Source: Cryptomeria japonica (Eukaryota; Streptophyta; Pinopsida; Cupressales; Cupressaceae). From it: a stretch of DNA of 64,000 nucleotides. Below the pieces are notes generated by a model. It made no database searches and had not been told where the DNA came from. It saw nothing but the letters and a program-made list of their open reading frames with translations. The DNA is taken from NCBI RefSeq assembly GCF_030272615.1, contig NC_081410.1:114484433-114548432 (forward strand). Direction: 5' to 3'. Positions 13,201 through 25,696 of this stretch are shown here, piece by piece (within the stretch, counting starts at the first letter, position 1; each line of letters opens with the position of its first letter). A program made the position numbers and the translations under genes.

Positions 13201-13336
13201 CAAGATCTTCCACTTCACACCACATTTTCCCTTCCAAATCACCTACCCGCCTGTCCTCCTCGCTCCTTGTGCTCACCATCCTCTCTCATATCATCCTCTC
13301 TCATATCATCCTCTCTCATATCATCCTCTCTCATGT
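10271..13336 (-). pseudogene. LINE-B second copy: ORF1 plus start of endonuclease
   Basis: This is the downstream copy of the LINE-B segment. The endonuclease reads from the ATG corresponding to 6852 (near 10687) with the same LM*ETKW stop at 10585-10583, and breaks off within the GDFN motif at the 10271 junction. ORF1 fragments follow: 11558-11337, 11835-11647, 12580-12290 (DUF4283-like) and 13279-13067 (MVSTRSEEDRRVGDLEG). The 376-bp internal duplication is present (10676 and 11064). It arose by DNA duplication rather than a separate retrotransposition, because flanking AT-rich DNA was copied too. Confidence 0.8.
13276..13336. repeat. 15-bp minisatellite CATCCTCTCTCATAT, four copies
   Basis: Four near-perfect units, against two at the paralogous site near 9425-9462. 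Confidence 0.9.
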
Positions 13337-15044
13337 ATTTACTATTATTAAATATAATGCAATTAGTATTAATTATTAATATTTTTATATAATGATATAT
13401 TTAATAATGCTAATACTTATTAAATATATGCTTATAATTAATGTTTAATATTATTCATCATTATATATTATTAATGTAAAAACCTCCATAAATAAAAATA
13501 TAAGCCATTGATGTAATATGTTTTGTCCAAATTTTCTTCCATGGTTTTTTAAGTTTTTAAATATACCCAATAGCACCTTCTCCAAATATTTAATAAAAAA
13601 AAATCATCTATTGCGTTGTAGATAAATAAAATGACAAAATAAAAATCTAAGATTGATGTTATCTATTTTTCTTCAAATTTTCTTCAATGACTTTTATGTT
13701 TTATAACACAATAAAAACATTAATATGAAATAAATTATTATTAATAATTGTTTTATTTTTTGTCAAAATAATAATTGCTAACATTTAATATACCATCATA
13801 TGCTTTCACAATATCTATTAAAAAAATCTTAATTTAAAAAATGACTTAAAATTGAGCAAAATCAAATTTACTTTATTTTTTCTTTCAAAATGATTTAAAT
13901 TACTTCATAACATTCATATAGTTTAAATACACTTCACGTAACCTTGCATATATGTAAAAAATATTAAGAAAAGACCTTATTGATCTGAAAAGGTGTAACA
14001 TCATCAAATCACTGCCACAATAAATTAACTATCAAATATAAGAGAAACTTTTTGTGAATAAGTGCATATCGTGGATCCTAGAGGAAAAACCCTATGCACT
14101 ATTGTGTAAACATATCATAACCTCTCAACTAAATGTGTAGAATCTAATTCTAGATATTTTGCGAGGAACCTACAAAACAAAGATGTAAATAAAATAATAG
14201 AATTTTTTAAGTTGATACATTATAACTCTTGAACTAGGAATGCTATTGCATATATGTGAAGCTAAAACACAATGAATTTAACATCTTGATGGTATTACTT
14301 TATAGTGATTTTTCGAGGCAAATTAAAAGTTCAAAAATAAAATTTGAAGTTATTTTAAAAATACAAATTCTAGTATCTATAAATGTTCAAGATTTTTGAT
14401 AGTTTAAGGGAAGAGTGCCAGTAGTCACTATAGTGACCTTCCAATAGCAGTGATAGTTTCAATTTTTGAAAAGCCCATTAATAAATTTCATACGTACCAA
14501 TAACTTGTCACTTTTTGTCAAATTTTGTTGGGAATTGGCCCATTAGTGGACCACTATTTTGAGTGGATGGTTATTGGAACATGTCTAATTATGTATCAAG
14601 TGACTCTTTGAAATGTGTACTTTCTGACTTTTTGACTTTGTGCAACGTTATTACCCAAAAACCAAAACAATTACTATAAACAATTTAGTAACATACAAAA
14701 ACAACTTAAAAAGAATTGTCAAAATCGAATGTAGGCTCTTCCTCTAGTTTTAAAATTTCATAATCTTTTAAAACCTTATTTCGAAAAAAATTAAGATTTA
14801 TTGATGATTTGTTTTAATAATTTGAAATTTGAAACAAAAATAAGAAAAAAATCCCATCACCAAAAAAAAAAGAAAAAGTGAATTGATCAACCCAAAAAGA
14901 TGCGTCATAAATTGTTAGAATTACCTAGATTTGATAAATCTTTAAAATCCAAATGCATATTTTCTTAGGATAACAGTAACATTAATTTAATCTCAACAAT
15001 ACATACTACACCATTTAAAAATGTTCATATATGAAATTTTTAAC
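13337..15044. other. AT-rich DNA without recognisable gene
   Basis: Up to about 14090 this is the duplicate of the 9463-10217 spacer. From 14090 to 15044 I see only AT-rich sequence with no convincing reading frame or element end. Confidence 0.6.
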
Positions 15045-15288
15045 CTTACTAACAAAAACTTAATTACGCTCAACTATGATTTTTTAAGCATTTCTCTTTT
15101 TCATATCTAACAATAAAATTTTCAAAGATGAAAGTTGATCATGCAATATTCCATTATATTTTAAATCTTACTAACAAAAACTTAATTACGCTCAACTATG
15201 ATTTTTTAAGCATTTCTCTTTTTCCTATCTAACAATAAAATTTTCAAAGATGAAAGTTGATCATGCAATATTCCATTATATTTTAAAT
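15045..15288. repeat. 122-bp perfect-looking tandem duplication
   Basis: The unit beginning CTTACTAACAAAAACTTAATT at 15045 is repeated at 15167. Only a very few differences are visible (for example CATATC versus CCTATC), so the event is recent. Confidence 0.92.
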
Positions 15289-15885
15289 GCAAATCTTATA
15301 AAATAAAATAATTAAGAAAAAATAGTTAAGATTGCAAAACCTAATAAAAAATGTGCTCCCTTACCAATTTTTACACCCTGTTATTTAATATATTGTCCAT
15401 TCAAATAACAAATAAAAAGGACAAACATGATGAATGGAAGAGAATAGTCATAGGATATGCTCAAGTATGCACTAGAGCCACATAATCAACCTGAGACAAA
15501 TATACCAATCATACATAAATAAACAGAAACCATTCTCAAACTAACAATAAAACAAAATAAAAATATTGATTAAATTTATTCATCTTTAACTATTAAGCTA
15601 AGCACCCATTTATTTCACATCTAATTTCCTAATTTACTTGAGCACCATTTGTTCCATGTGTGGTGCTTAATTTCCAGCTGTTTTCCTTAGAAAATAAGAT
15701 ACAACAGAGCTTCCAACCATCTAAATTTTTCATCTCATAAATTTGAACATTCTAACTTACAGAGAATCAATCCGAAAAATGCACTCCAAGCAAATCTGAT
15801 ATTTGATAATGAGTGAACTTATATTCCATTTGATATATTCTATCAAATAATTGTATAGAATCTACAAAAGATGACTGCAAACACT
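15289..15885. other. Non-coding stretch
   Basis: AT-rich sequence without a recognisable gene, repeat or element boundary. Confidence 0.5.
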
Positions 15886-17060
15886 GGTTCGAATCAAGAG
15901 ACTCTTTAAGCCACTGAAAATAAATTTTGGCTTTGAACCTAACAGATAATTTTTGAACCTTTTTCTGAATCTTGTTAGGATTCTACACAGTGTGAAGAAT
16001 CCATATATCAATTTTGCTCGAACTGCCCATAGCAATTGTCATTGCCCTTTGGTCTTGAACTAAGAAACTCTCAAGCCACTGAATACAAAAATTGGTTTTG
16101 TGCTTAACAAAACACTATAATTGTTTTTTTTTTATTTTGGTAAAATTCTGCAAAAAAAATGCAGATCCCGTATGTCAATTTTGCCAAACCACCCATACCA
16201 ATGGTCATTACCCTCTGGATTTGAATTACGTAGCAGAAGCCAGGAATTCTTCACCCTTGTTGACGCCATGAAAACACAAACTTCCAGACATGAATGAAAA
16301 ATATGACTCAGAATTGTTCTGCTGAGCTAAAATCGAGATTTCTTTAGCCTTGTTGACGCCATGAACTCAACTGACGCACAGAGATGTAAAATGTGAGTCA
16401 AATGATCTCAAATTTGATAAAATATCAGAATTTTTGAAAGCTTTAAAAGAAGCAGTGATGCGACATAATGATTCTCCAGTAATTCACTGCAACACGCTTT
16501 CAGGGATTGTAGCGTGATTGACTTGACGATCTCTTTACTTGGACAAGATAAATCTGTACGCTCAAATGTCAGTTTTTGAAGATTTTCTCTGCATTTTCAG
16601 ATCTCACAGTAAATGCTGAAATTATTTATCATCAATAGCCCTGCAAAAAACGAGATTTCTTCACCCTTTGCTGACGCCATGAACTCAACTGCCACACAGG
16701 GAGGGAAAATATAACTCAGATTGATCTGGATTTTGATAAACCTACAGAAATTTTGAAAGCTTTAAAGCAGCAGTGATGCGACATATTGTTTCTCAAATAA
16801 CTCACTCTAGTGTACGCTTTCAGCGGTTGTATGCACAAATATCTATTTTTGAAGATTTTCTCTGCAATTTCAGATCTCAGAGTAAATGCTGAAATGAATT
16901 ATCATCAATATCCTTGCAAAATACAGTCAAATCTCTCCTGCTTGAATTGACAATATGTCTACTTGAAGATTTTCTCTGCATTTTTAGATCTCACAGTAAA
17001 TGCTGAAATGATTTATTATCAATATCCGTGCAAAATGCTGACGCCTACACAAAAATCTCG
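15886..17060. repeat. Two sets of diverged tandem repeats
   Basis: Set 1, about 15886-16225: two diverged units of about 170 bp sharing AAGCCACTGAA, the CCCATA-CCAAT-GTCATT block and the ATATCAATTTTGC-type segment. Set 2, about 16240-17060: the phrase TGACGCCATGAA recurs at 16261, 16353 and 16673, the block GATTTTCTCTGCATTTTCAG recurs near 16577, 16853 and 16971, and GCAGTGATGCGACATA occurs near 16452 and 16770. No protein similarity was recognised. The set may be the remnant of one element that duplicated internally. Confidence 0.7.
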
Positions 17061-19428
17061 ATTAGGGCATCAAATTGCGTGAACAGTATTTCCTGTACGA
17101 ATTTTCTTGTTTAAACTTTACATCAGTTATTTTAATATTTGATCTTTTTTGCTCTTATACTTTTCTATATTTTGATTTAGGTGTGAACACCTAAAATTGA
17201 CCATGTCCCATGATAAGCCTAACATCTGATACCACATCAAGCTCATCTTAACTACATTCTCATCACATCAATATTATTAACTAGCAATTACATCTAGTGT
17301 GCAGTGGGTATATGGAAGAGGTGTGGAATGTCATTTAGGATAAATTTTGGTATATTTTTGTCTATATTAATGTTGTACATAAGTTCAATTGATATAAAGA
17401 GATATAAAGATATAAGGGTAGAACTTGTTGGCATAGAGGATTCATGGTAAGTGTGCAATTGTGCACTTTAATTTGATTAATATTTTCAAAATATCATATC
17501 ATCCATTTCTAGTCTTTCCAATAAGATAATGATTCGTATCTGAATTACATGGTAGAGAATCATTGGCAAATGGCTTGATCCCTATGAGTTGAATAGTTTA
17601 CATCCATGGTGAACCTCTTAATCAGATTTTTGGATGTCCTCTTTGAAGTGGTTTGGTAAACTTATAATAAGACAAAATAGCTTCACCCTTTTTACTTTAA
17701 TAAAAAATAGAAATCATGTTAAGAGGGAACAATTTAAAAGAACCCCAATATTACAACCAAATAGTTTAGGGAACACTAAAACATGAAAATCAAAGAGACA
17801 AACCAAAATATATCCATAATTGTGTGGAACTATCCAATTGCAATGACATAATAAGATGGGAATTATGACAAAAGTACAAGGATAATTGAAGGATAATAAA
17901 ATTAATACTAGCAATTGCACCTTGGTGTGCAATAAGTACGCCGAAAAGGTGTGGAAGGTCAATCAGGGAAAAAATTAGTTTATTTCTTACAAATATTTGT
18001 AGAATACATGCAAGGTCAATTGGTAGGCCATTTAGCAAGTGATTTTTGTGCAACAAAGGTCTTAGTGGAGTAGCGATGCTACTTGAAATAGGGATAGAAA
18101 TATGACTGATACAGGTTTCCCGGACTTGTTTTCTGATGCAGTTTACCAAACAGGAGAGGAGTTTGGCGGTGTGAGACAGGTTTCAGGTCATCGGCTAAAT
18201 TATAAAAAATAATGGGTGCTTTTGACGTACTACGAAGTATGCAAAAAGTCGGTTGTACTGTAAACGATCTTTGAGTGCTTCAATAATATCAACATAGTTG
18301 TCATGTCAGTACAATTAGCCGTAGAAGTTGGTGTGGAAAGCGCTACCGTATGTGGGTGGAGTTTGCAGGTAAATATGACGATTCCAAATAAAATAAAAAC
18401 AGTGAACAAAAATCCAACGGCATAAATATTTCCAATGGTCTTGCATTCATTTTGGCTAACTTTCAACCATAGATTTTAAAGATCACCTTGTTCATCTCAT
18501 ATAGGGAACGCCTTCGGCATAAAAATTACATAGTGTAGACACATAAAATTTTCAATGCAATGTCCTCATACATTATCATAATTGTTCTATTGATTAAATG
18601 GATATCATGTAATATTTCTCTAATTTTAATCAATTCATTAAACTCTTCTTTCATAAATCCATTTTAATAATAAATTCATTCTTACCAGTTCCTAATCCTT
18701 ACCACTTCACAAACACATATCCATTAATCCTTTCACAAACCCACTCTATGTATCCCCTTTCACATTACCAATTTCATTCACTCAATGAATGTGGGATAAC
18801 ATTTATCTCCAACTACCTTTCTTTTATCCCGCATTCCTCCCATAGTAAACTTTCTTCATGAGGATATCTATAAATTTGTTTGCCTCTCTCACATAAGGCT
18901 CTCTCGCTTCTCAGAATTCAGGCATTATAATATTGTTTTGATTTCAGCATATTGGTCTTTGTTTTAAATCATTTTTCACTCAATCCTTTCGTTCTTCCTT
19001 AGCCTCTTGTGCGCTATATTGAAAATCTAAGAGAAAAGTTTTTAGTGTGCAAGATCATGGTAGATAGGAAAACAATGGAGTCAAGCGTCCATTGAATACA
19101 TAGTTTAAATTATTTATTTGTTTTGCATTTGATAGGGAAGAGCTCCATTGCAAGATATTGGATTTTTAATTCTTGAGTTCTTTGGCTCTTTGATTGAGCT
19201 CTTGAGACTAAGAAACAAATTTGTATCCTCCATCTAACACATAGTTTTGTGTCAAGATGATTCAATCATTCTTTCTATCAATAGCATGATAAAAAACACT
19301 CTAAAATAAATAATAAAAAAGTACTTGTTTGAAAGCAATGGTGAAAGTACTTTCATCCCTAATGGAGTCTAATTTATTGTATGATTTTAGGGAAATAACT
19401 AAACATGAAAAGGGGTGTGAAACTAGAG
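17061..19428. other. Non-coding stretch with one diverged dispersed repeat
   Basis: No convincing gene. A segment near 17281-17400 (GTGTGCAGTGGGTATATGG, AGGTGTGGAATGTCA) resembles one near 17912-18015 (GTGTGCAATAAGTACGCC, AGGTGTGGAAGGTCAAT), suggesting an old tandem or flanking repeat about 630 bp apart. Short open frames here, for example 18466-18230 on the minus strand, have no recognisable motif. Confidence 0.5.
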
Positions 19429-19751
19429 GGAGAGATAAAGATAAAGAGGCGGGTATATATATATATATATATATATGGTGAGGTATAGTGATAGAGAGAT
19501 AGAAATATAAGGAAACATATAGAGTGGGGGAGAGGGAGAGAAATATATTGAGATAGACAAATAGAGAGAAGTATAGATATACAAATAAAATTGAGAGATA
19601 GAGAGGGGGGAGAAATAGGGGGAGATAGAGAGAGGGAGAGAGGGAGAGGGAGAGATTGAGATATATGGGAAGAGAAAAAAGAGATAGAGAAAGGTAGGAA
19701 GAGAGAGGGAGAGAGAGGTAGAGATAGTGAGATAAATAAGGGGATGGGGAG

Positions 19752-19813
<62 letters not shown>
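19429..19813. repeat. Purine-rich (GA)n and (TA)n microsatellite block
   Basis: A pure (TA)n run lies at 19454-19476 and a pure (GA)n run at 19755-19813. Between them the plus strand is almost entirely A and G with interrupted GAGA and GGGAGA units. The serine/leucine-rich open frame on the opposite strand is a by-product of the repeat. Confidence 0.97.
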
Positions 19814-19815
<2 letters not shown>

Positions 19816-22390
19816 CAATATATATTTGATGAAAAGAAGATAAAATCTCAAAATAGGAATTAAAATTAGATAAGTATAGACTTAAAAATTCTAAAAATGA
19901 TAAGATGCTATCTAGGAGAAACTAAGCCATATAAGACTAGACAAGATCGCTAAAGATGTATAGGAAAATGAAACTTTCTTTACATTAATCTAAGCTAATC
20001 AAATTAAATGCACACACATGAGCATGAATAAACCTAGATAAAAAAAGACAAAACAAATTGATGTTCTTAGGACTATAAGTGGATCCTTTGTGTTTAGGTT
20101 TTTATCTCCAATTCAGTATAAGATAGCTATCAATTTTTAGATGAAGTTCGTATTTGTAGATCATATCCATGTCTATGAATATATCCTTTGATGCATTTAA
20201 CTGATCAACAACTAGACATACATTTTGGCTTCTTCATTAACTACTTTTTGTAATGCTTTCTTTTCTCGAAGGGCTAGTAGTATTGAAAATATATTTAGAG
20301 GGTTTTCAGATTTTTCTCGTAAGCTAACCCTTCAAAAAGATTGGTTTAAAATCATGGAAATGATTGGTCGATAGAAAGAAATCATGCAAATGTCCTAAAT
20401 GAATATCTCAAAGTAAATGTTAATCTTTCAATGGACCAACTTTTATGTTCTAATAATTGCTCCTTGAATTCTCAAATGATCTAAGACGAGAAATGATATA
20501 AGAGGCTATGAAATGAATGCAATTGAATGTCTTTAAATATAGATACATAGCAATGAATTAATCAAACATTCATAAATGTTTAAAAATAAATAAAATGGAA
20601 GTATGAAAGAAATTATTTTGTTGTATCTTTTAATATTTTTGGGAAAGTACCGCATAACAAATTTTATATTAGTTTTCAAGTCATGTTTTGATTCATCATC
20701 TAGATAATTTGAACTTTTACACATTTCTTTCCAACACTAAAAAATATACTTCACTCGCATAGACCATGGTCTAGGACTCAGAATGTAATTTTTGCCATAA
20801 TGAATATAAATAGCAAACGGATTAAATCACATACACTAAGCTTTGATTTTTAGGCTTAAATGCTTTATGTAATGCTCGCCAAAATACTCTAGAGAAATAA
20901 ACCAAATAGCATGCAAAATAGTTTTTCTGTTTTGTAAAGTACTCTAATTCATTACATAAGTGACTTAAATAAACACACATCATTATTTTAACAACATGTA
21001 AGTATACACATGAGCAATTTTGACAAGATTATTAAATATAAGTATGCAAGCAGAATTAATTTACATCTCATTGACTATTATTCCCTAGGGTATCTCAACG
21101 TCATTACCTAAAGTAATAGCATCACACTAAACCATACCATGATCAATTATCAATTAGCTCATATCATCTAGAATTATAGAGCATATGCATTACATTTCCC
21201 ATTACTCCTAAACTTGGTTCATTTTAAATGTGTTAATCCCAAATGTACCTAACACTTAACCTCATTCAAGTGTGAATCAACCAATATACAAGATAACATA
21301 TCCCATTTATTAATACAAGTCATAAGGTATGTTTACTAATTTTCTAATAATTTATCCCATTAAGAATAAGCTCTAATTACATGAACAAATAACATCCAAG
21401 TCACAAATATAACCGATATGGATTACCACATATTCCATCTACATAAACCTCACCCAAGTCTACTAAAACATTTCTAATAACAATATTCACAACTTAGTCT
21501 TATATTAGGATACGTAGTCTCCAACCCACAAGTATGCATAATCCATGATGAACAATACAACAATGAGTGCAATGATCTTCTTCAAGAATCCAATCACGTA
21601 CGAAAGAGATAGAAAGAATCCACATCTAGACATGAGCTTCCAATGAAGAAACATCCCAATGGAAGAAGGCATCAACCAATGCTCGACCATGTGGAACTGA
21701 AGGAACCACCCCCTGTGCTAGGAGATGACACAAGGTCCCATACACACTCTAGACCTAAGCATACACTAATCACCAAGGTAAATCCACAAGACAACCAATA
21801 CTAGCAACAACCACATAAACCAACAATCCAAATACATCACGAGGCTAGAGCCAAAGATATAAGACTCCCAAAGGCATAACAACAAGCATGGCGTATAGAA
21901 AAAGGGCATATGTAGGGGAGAGTGTCATCACATGCTATCCTCACAAAGAAAGGTGATCCACACCCCTAATAGGAATATGGATTCATCTCAACCTATGTGA
22001 GAATCAAGGGAGTTCGGCTTGCCATCACTATGGCCTTCCCAAACTCATTCCGAGTCATCCCTCAAGGACTATGAGATAGGGCATGCACAAAAATCAATTT
22101 ATTATCTTTATTAGGTGAATCCTAATTACCCAACCCATTTAATTACTTATTAATGTTATCACTTGATTACATAAGGAAAGCTTTCATGAGCTCTTGGAAG
22201 TCTAGACCCACAAGCATCCTTACAAGGAATCTCTTGGTGGCCTATTCTCACATGACCTCGACCGACACATGAAAGCCCACTCCCCATATCCATGATCCAA
22301 GAGTCAAGGGTAGCAATAAAAAAGGTAGCAACTATAGAAGAAATAGGGAGACTCAACCAATCACTCCACAACTCATTACCCATACAAAAC
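19814..22390. other. AT-rich DNA without recognisable gene
   Basis: No convincing reading frame or element ends. The stretch 21400-22390 has a more even base composition and directly precedes the 1.33-kb repeat, so it may belong to the same unidentified element. Confidence 0.45.
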
Positions 22391-23713
22391 ATCAAATAAT
22401 GATATAATAGCCAAATATCAACTCACATAAAATGACCAAGAACCTGAAGAAAATCCGCAACGTGAGCAAGACATGTTCCTTCTTGCTCAGCCAACAATAG
22501 CATAGATATCCTCAACAAGGCAATATCATCTTACTGAAACCATAGACATATACAACTGCTCAAGAAAGGTAATATGTCTTATTGAGCCACAAAATGTCAT
22601 CAATGCAATTGAAAACCATAACAGAGCAAGTATACTAGCTCAGAAATATCAAGGGAATCAAAATACAACCTCTGTTACAAAAAACAAATTCAAAAAAAGT
22701 CATCACGGGAAGCCCAAAAGGCCAAATACAAAAGATAGAGCAGATTAGTGCTTTTACTAGTTCTTGTAGCACTTCTGACAGATCCTGTAGTGCATATGAC
22801 AGAATCTACAATGCATACAGTTAATACTGTAGCATATATAAATGACCCAATAGCCCCTTTGTGAAACCAAGTAGCACATATGACAAATTGTGTAGCGTAT
22901 TTAACTAATATCCTAGTGCATATACTTAGTGCTATAGCACATTTAAGACAGTGGCATTAATGACTCAGAGACGGAAGTTAAAATACACGATCATGCCCAT
23001 AATTTCCTTAAGTACATAAAACGACATCGAAAATAGTCTAAAAAGAGACAGAAACACATTCAAAATCCAAACAAATCGATTAACAATAAAAGCCAATGAC
23101 TTTCCTATAGATGTATATCATACATGACAACACCAACATCATTCACGACAATCCTCATCAATAGTAAAATCATAGAGAACATAAATATCCCCTCCAACAT
23201 TTTATCATAGTGAAACCATAAAAGAATATTCTCACAATAGTTTTCCCAGGCAAACAAACTTTTGCAGACATTCATTTCAAAAAGAAATTGCAGAGAATGA
23301 ATAAGAGCTCCAACCTGGAAAAATAACAGATAACGACAATGGGGAATTTGAAGGTGAGCAATTCCAAGCACTGTCCGGCCAAACTCCAAATCCAGAAGCC
23401 AAAGTCCAATCCAAAATCAGTGAAAATTCAAAGCCAATAATCTAATTTGCACACCAGCGAAAATCAATCTTCCATGAAGTTGATTCCCGAGAATGCATAG
23501 GAAAACCCATATAGATATGATTTCATACCAACTAAAAGAATATGTCGTCTATATCAAAATAATAATTTATAATAATCTTTTTTCCAAAACCAAGGTGAAT
23601 ATAATATGAAATGTTATTATTTAATTTACCCCAAACTTCCCACCAATAAAATAGGGTAGATAAGCATAGGATAATCTAATAACCAAAGAGGGTAAAATAA
23701 TTAAGATAGGCCT
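22391..23713. repeat. 1.33-kb dispersed repeat, copy 1
   Basis: Sequence from TCAAATAATGATATAATAGCC to AAGATAGGCCTT matches 62670-64000 in the same orientation with few differences by eye. Here the flanks continue on both sides; the other copy starts at a copia LTR end and runs into the window edge. No protein motif is recognisable. It probably belongs to a larger non-coding part of an unclassified retroelement. Confidence 0.9.
22744..22953. repeat. 21-bp minisatellite, ten diverged units
   Basis: Ten consecutive 21-nt units can be written out with no indel. Each contains a core like TAGYGCATNTNAC; examples are TGTAGCACTTCTGACAGATC and TGTAGTGCATATGACAGAAT, each plus one base. The array is conserved in the second copy at 63030-63239. 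Confidence 0.8.
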
Positions 23714-25593
23714 TCAATGGGTAAATATAAATGCTCCAATTAATTATTAACTTGCATGGCTTAATAACATAAAACCAATAATCAATTAAACAATTAATAA
23801 ATAAATGATAAATACCCAAATAAATATTAAACCACCAAACAGGAATAAAACATAAATAAAATATAAATTTCCCCAAATAATAATAAGCACACATAATGCA
23901 TTAATGCCATCCGATAATTAATTTAATATTTTATAAACTAGGTTGGCCAATTAATTAATAAATAATCACAACTCACAAGGCAATCATGTCTTAGGATTAA
24001 ATCAATCACACCACATGACACCGATTAAGGACTCAAGCCAAGACACTAACTGACATGGGTGACAACTTAAGCCTAGAGTGTGTAGAAGGAACTCATGTCA
24101 CCTCAAATCAACTTGACATTGGGATGTAGACCTGCTCAAACCTGTGAGACCAGGTGGAGTTGATGTCTAGTGCCTGCAATTCCTGGAACCACCAATAACC
24201 ACGAGACAACATATACAATATATATCATAAATAATTAGACAGGTAAAGAGAATTGCAACATCATATCGTGCTCGTAATGAGTAGTATGACATCATCTCTA
24301 TCATGAAGACAGTAGTAAGCAGTCTCAACAATCATAACATCAACTCATCCATATAATCATGAAGTGGGGTTAGTATTAGTATAAGATCATCATGTTAACA
24401 TAAGCAATATAATTCATTCATGAATAGTGAGTGCATATAGATCATTTATAGATGTATGCCGTTTGACATAATATCCAGGATATTACATCATCCACATAAC
24501 CATAATGTATCAAGTATCAATATAGAATGTCTAGCATCATCCAGAAGCATTTGAGATATAAATGAATCCACAAGTATCAATCAAGATACCATCTAAGAGT
24601 CCTAACAAGTCTATCAAAGCACAAAACAAAGGTGAATCGAGGAGAGGCACTACATGTTAAATACTCGGAGTTAACTGGCACTCTCTAGGCTTAATATGTT
24701 GCTTAGTGTGTGTGACTTAAGCCTGACTGCAAATCGAGTTCATATATATTTTAGGTTTTTTAAAATTTGTGATCTGCTTAATTTTTTCTTTTAGAGTTGG
24801 ATTCAAAGCTATGGGTTGAGAATGGAGATACAAGTACTCCTAGAAAGTATCTGATGTAGGTTGAAGGTGGCTCGACAAATTCAATGTGTATGGTAACAAC
24901 AAAGAATTCGGTGGATGAGGGTATTTGAAAACAGAGCATTCAATGCAAGAGGGAATTTGAAATTCAATTTCATTTGCTACAACCTTCCAAGGTAGAGCAC
25001 CTGCCTACCAATTTAGTTGCTTCTCACTATTGAAATGAGTTAATTCAAATCTAGTTATTGACATGGCATATATCCACCATGAGCATACAACTACAAACTC
25101 TTATTCTAAATCATTCTTCGGCTTATTGCATGGGCCCTCAGATTTTCCCTAAAACGTTTTCACCCTTTCTACTTGATTGTTGAACATGCATAACACTCTA
25201 TTTGGATACTACTATTTGTAAGACCTCTAAATGTTTTTATTGTGCAACATAGTGAGAAGTTTTGTTTTGTTTTTAAAATTCAATGACAAAATCAAGAGTA
25301 ACACAAAAAACAATGATGCCATTAATTATGGTAATATTGAGCATGGTGGGCCTCATAGCTACTATGGGAAAGTACTAGAATTTCAAATATACCTCAGATT
25401 TCAAACCTCTTTCACTTTCAATAATTGTTTGGATTTAAAAATTGTTTCTCGTTGGATTTGTAGTTTTTATAAGATAGATTGTTCTACCATGGCTACCAAC
25501 AGGGATGCAATAGCAGGCAACAGTAATCCTACAACTAATTTGGGTATTTTTTTTCCATCATTGCTGAGATGACTTGCAATGATTTTTGTGTAG
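23714..25593. other. Non-coding stretch, possibly introns of a disrupted gene at its right end
   Basis: Up to about 24780 nothing is recognised. From 24780 to 25593 there are exon-like hints on the plus strand, such as TTTTCTTTTAG followed by a short open stretch at 24796, and the T-rich acceptor-like TTTTTGTGTAG ending at 25593. An open frame at 25231-25572 has no recognisable domain. Confidence 0.35.
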
Positions 25594-25696
25594 CATGATC
25601 CGACTCAATTGCAATATTTTGGTAGAGCTCTCAAGGTCTACTATAGAAAGAAAACTAAATTAGAAAAGATAAATCTTAAGAGTCTCTCTGCTCTAG

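Larger units (their letters stand above)
6434..14090. repeat. 3.8-kb tandem segmental duplication (6434-10270 and 10271-14090)
   Basis: Sequence from CCCCCAATGATAACTTTTTCC near 6434 to the segment ending GATACTAGAGGAAAAA near 10217 recurs from 10271 to about 14090 in the same order and orientation. Similarity is high by eye, with scattered substitutions and small indels. It includes half of LINE-B plus about 700 bp of AT-rich DNA upstream of it. The junction at 10160-10275 contains a 56-bp stretch repeated twice. Both copies share the TAG in the endonuclease and the internal 376-bp duplication. Confidence 0.9.

Noticed and set aside
17714-18466. Minus-strand frames with hydrophobic stretches
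   Set aside because: AT-rich frames give hydrophobic translations by chance; no motif, start context or neighbour supports them.
19423-19851. Minus-strand open frame rich in Ser, Leu and Tyr
   Set aside because: It is the translation of the GA/TA microsatellite block and has no independent coding evidence.
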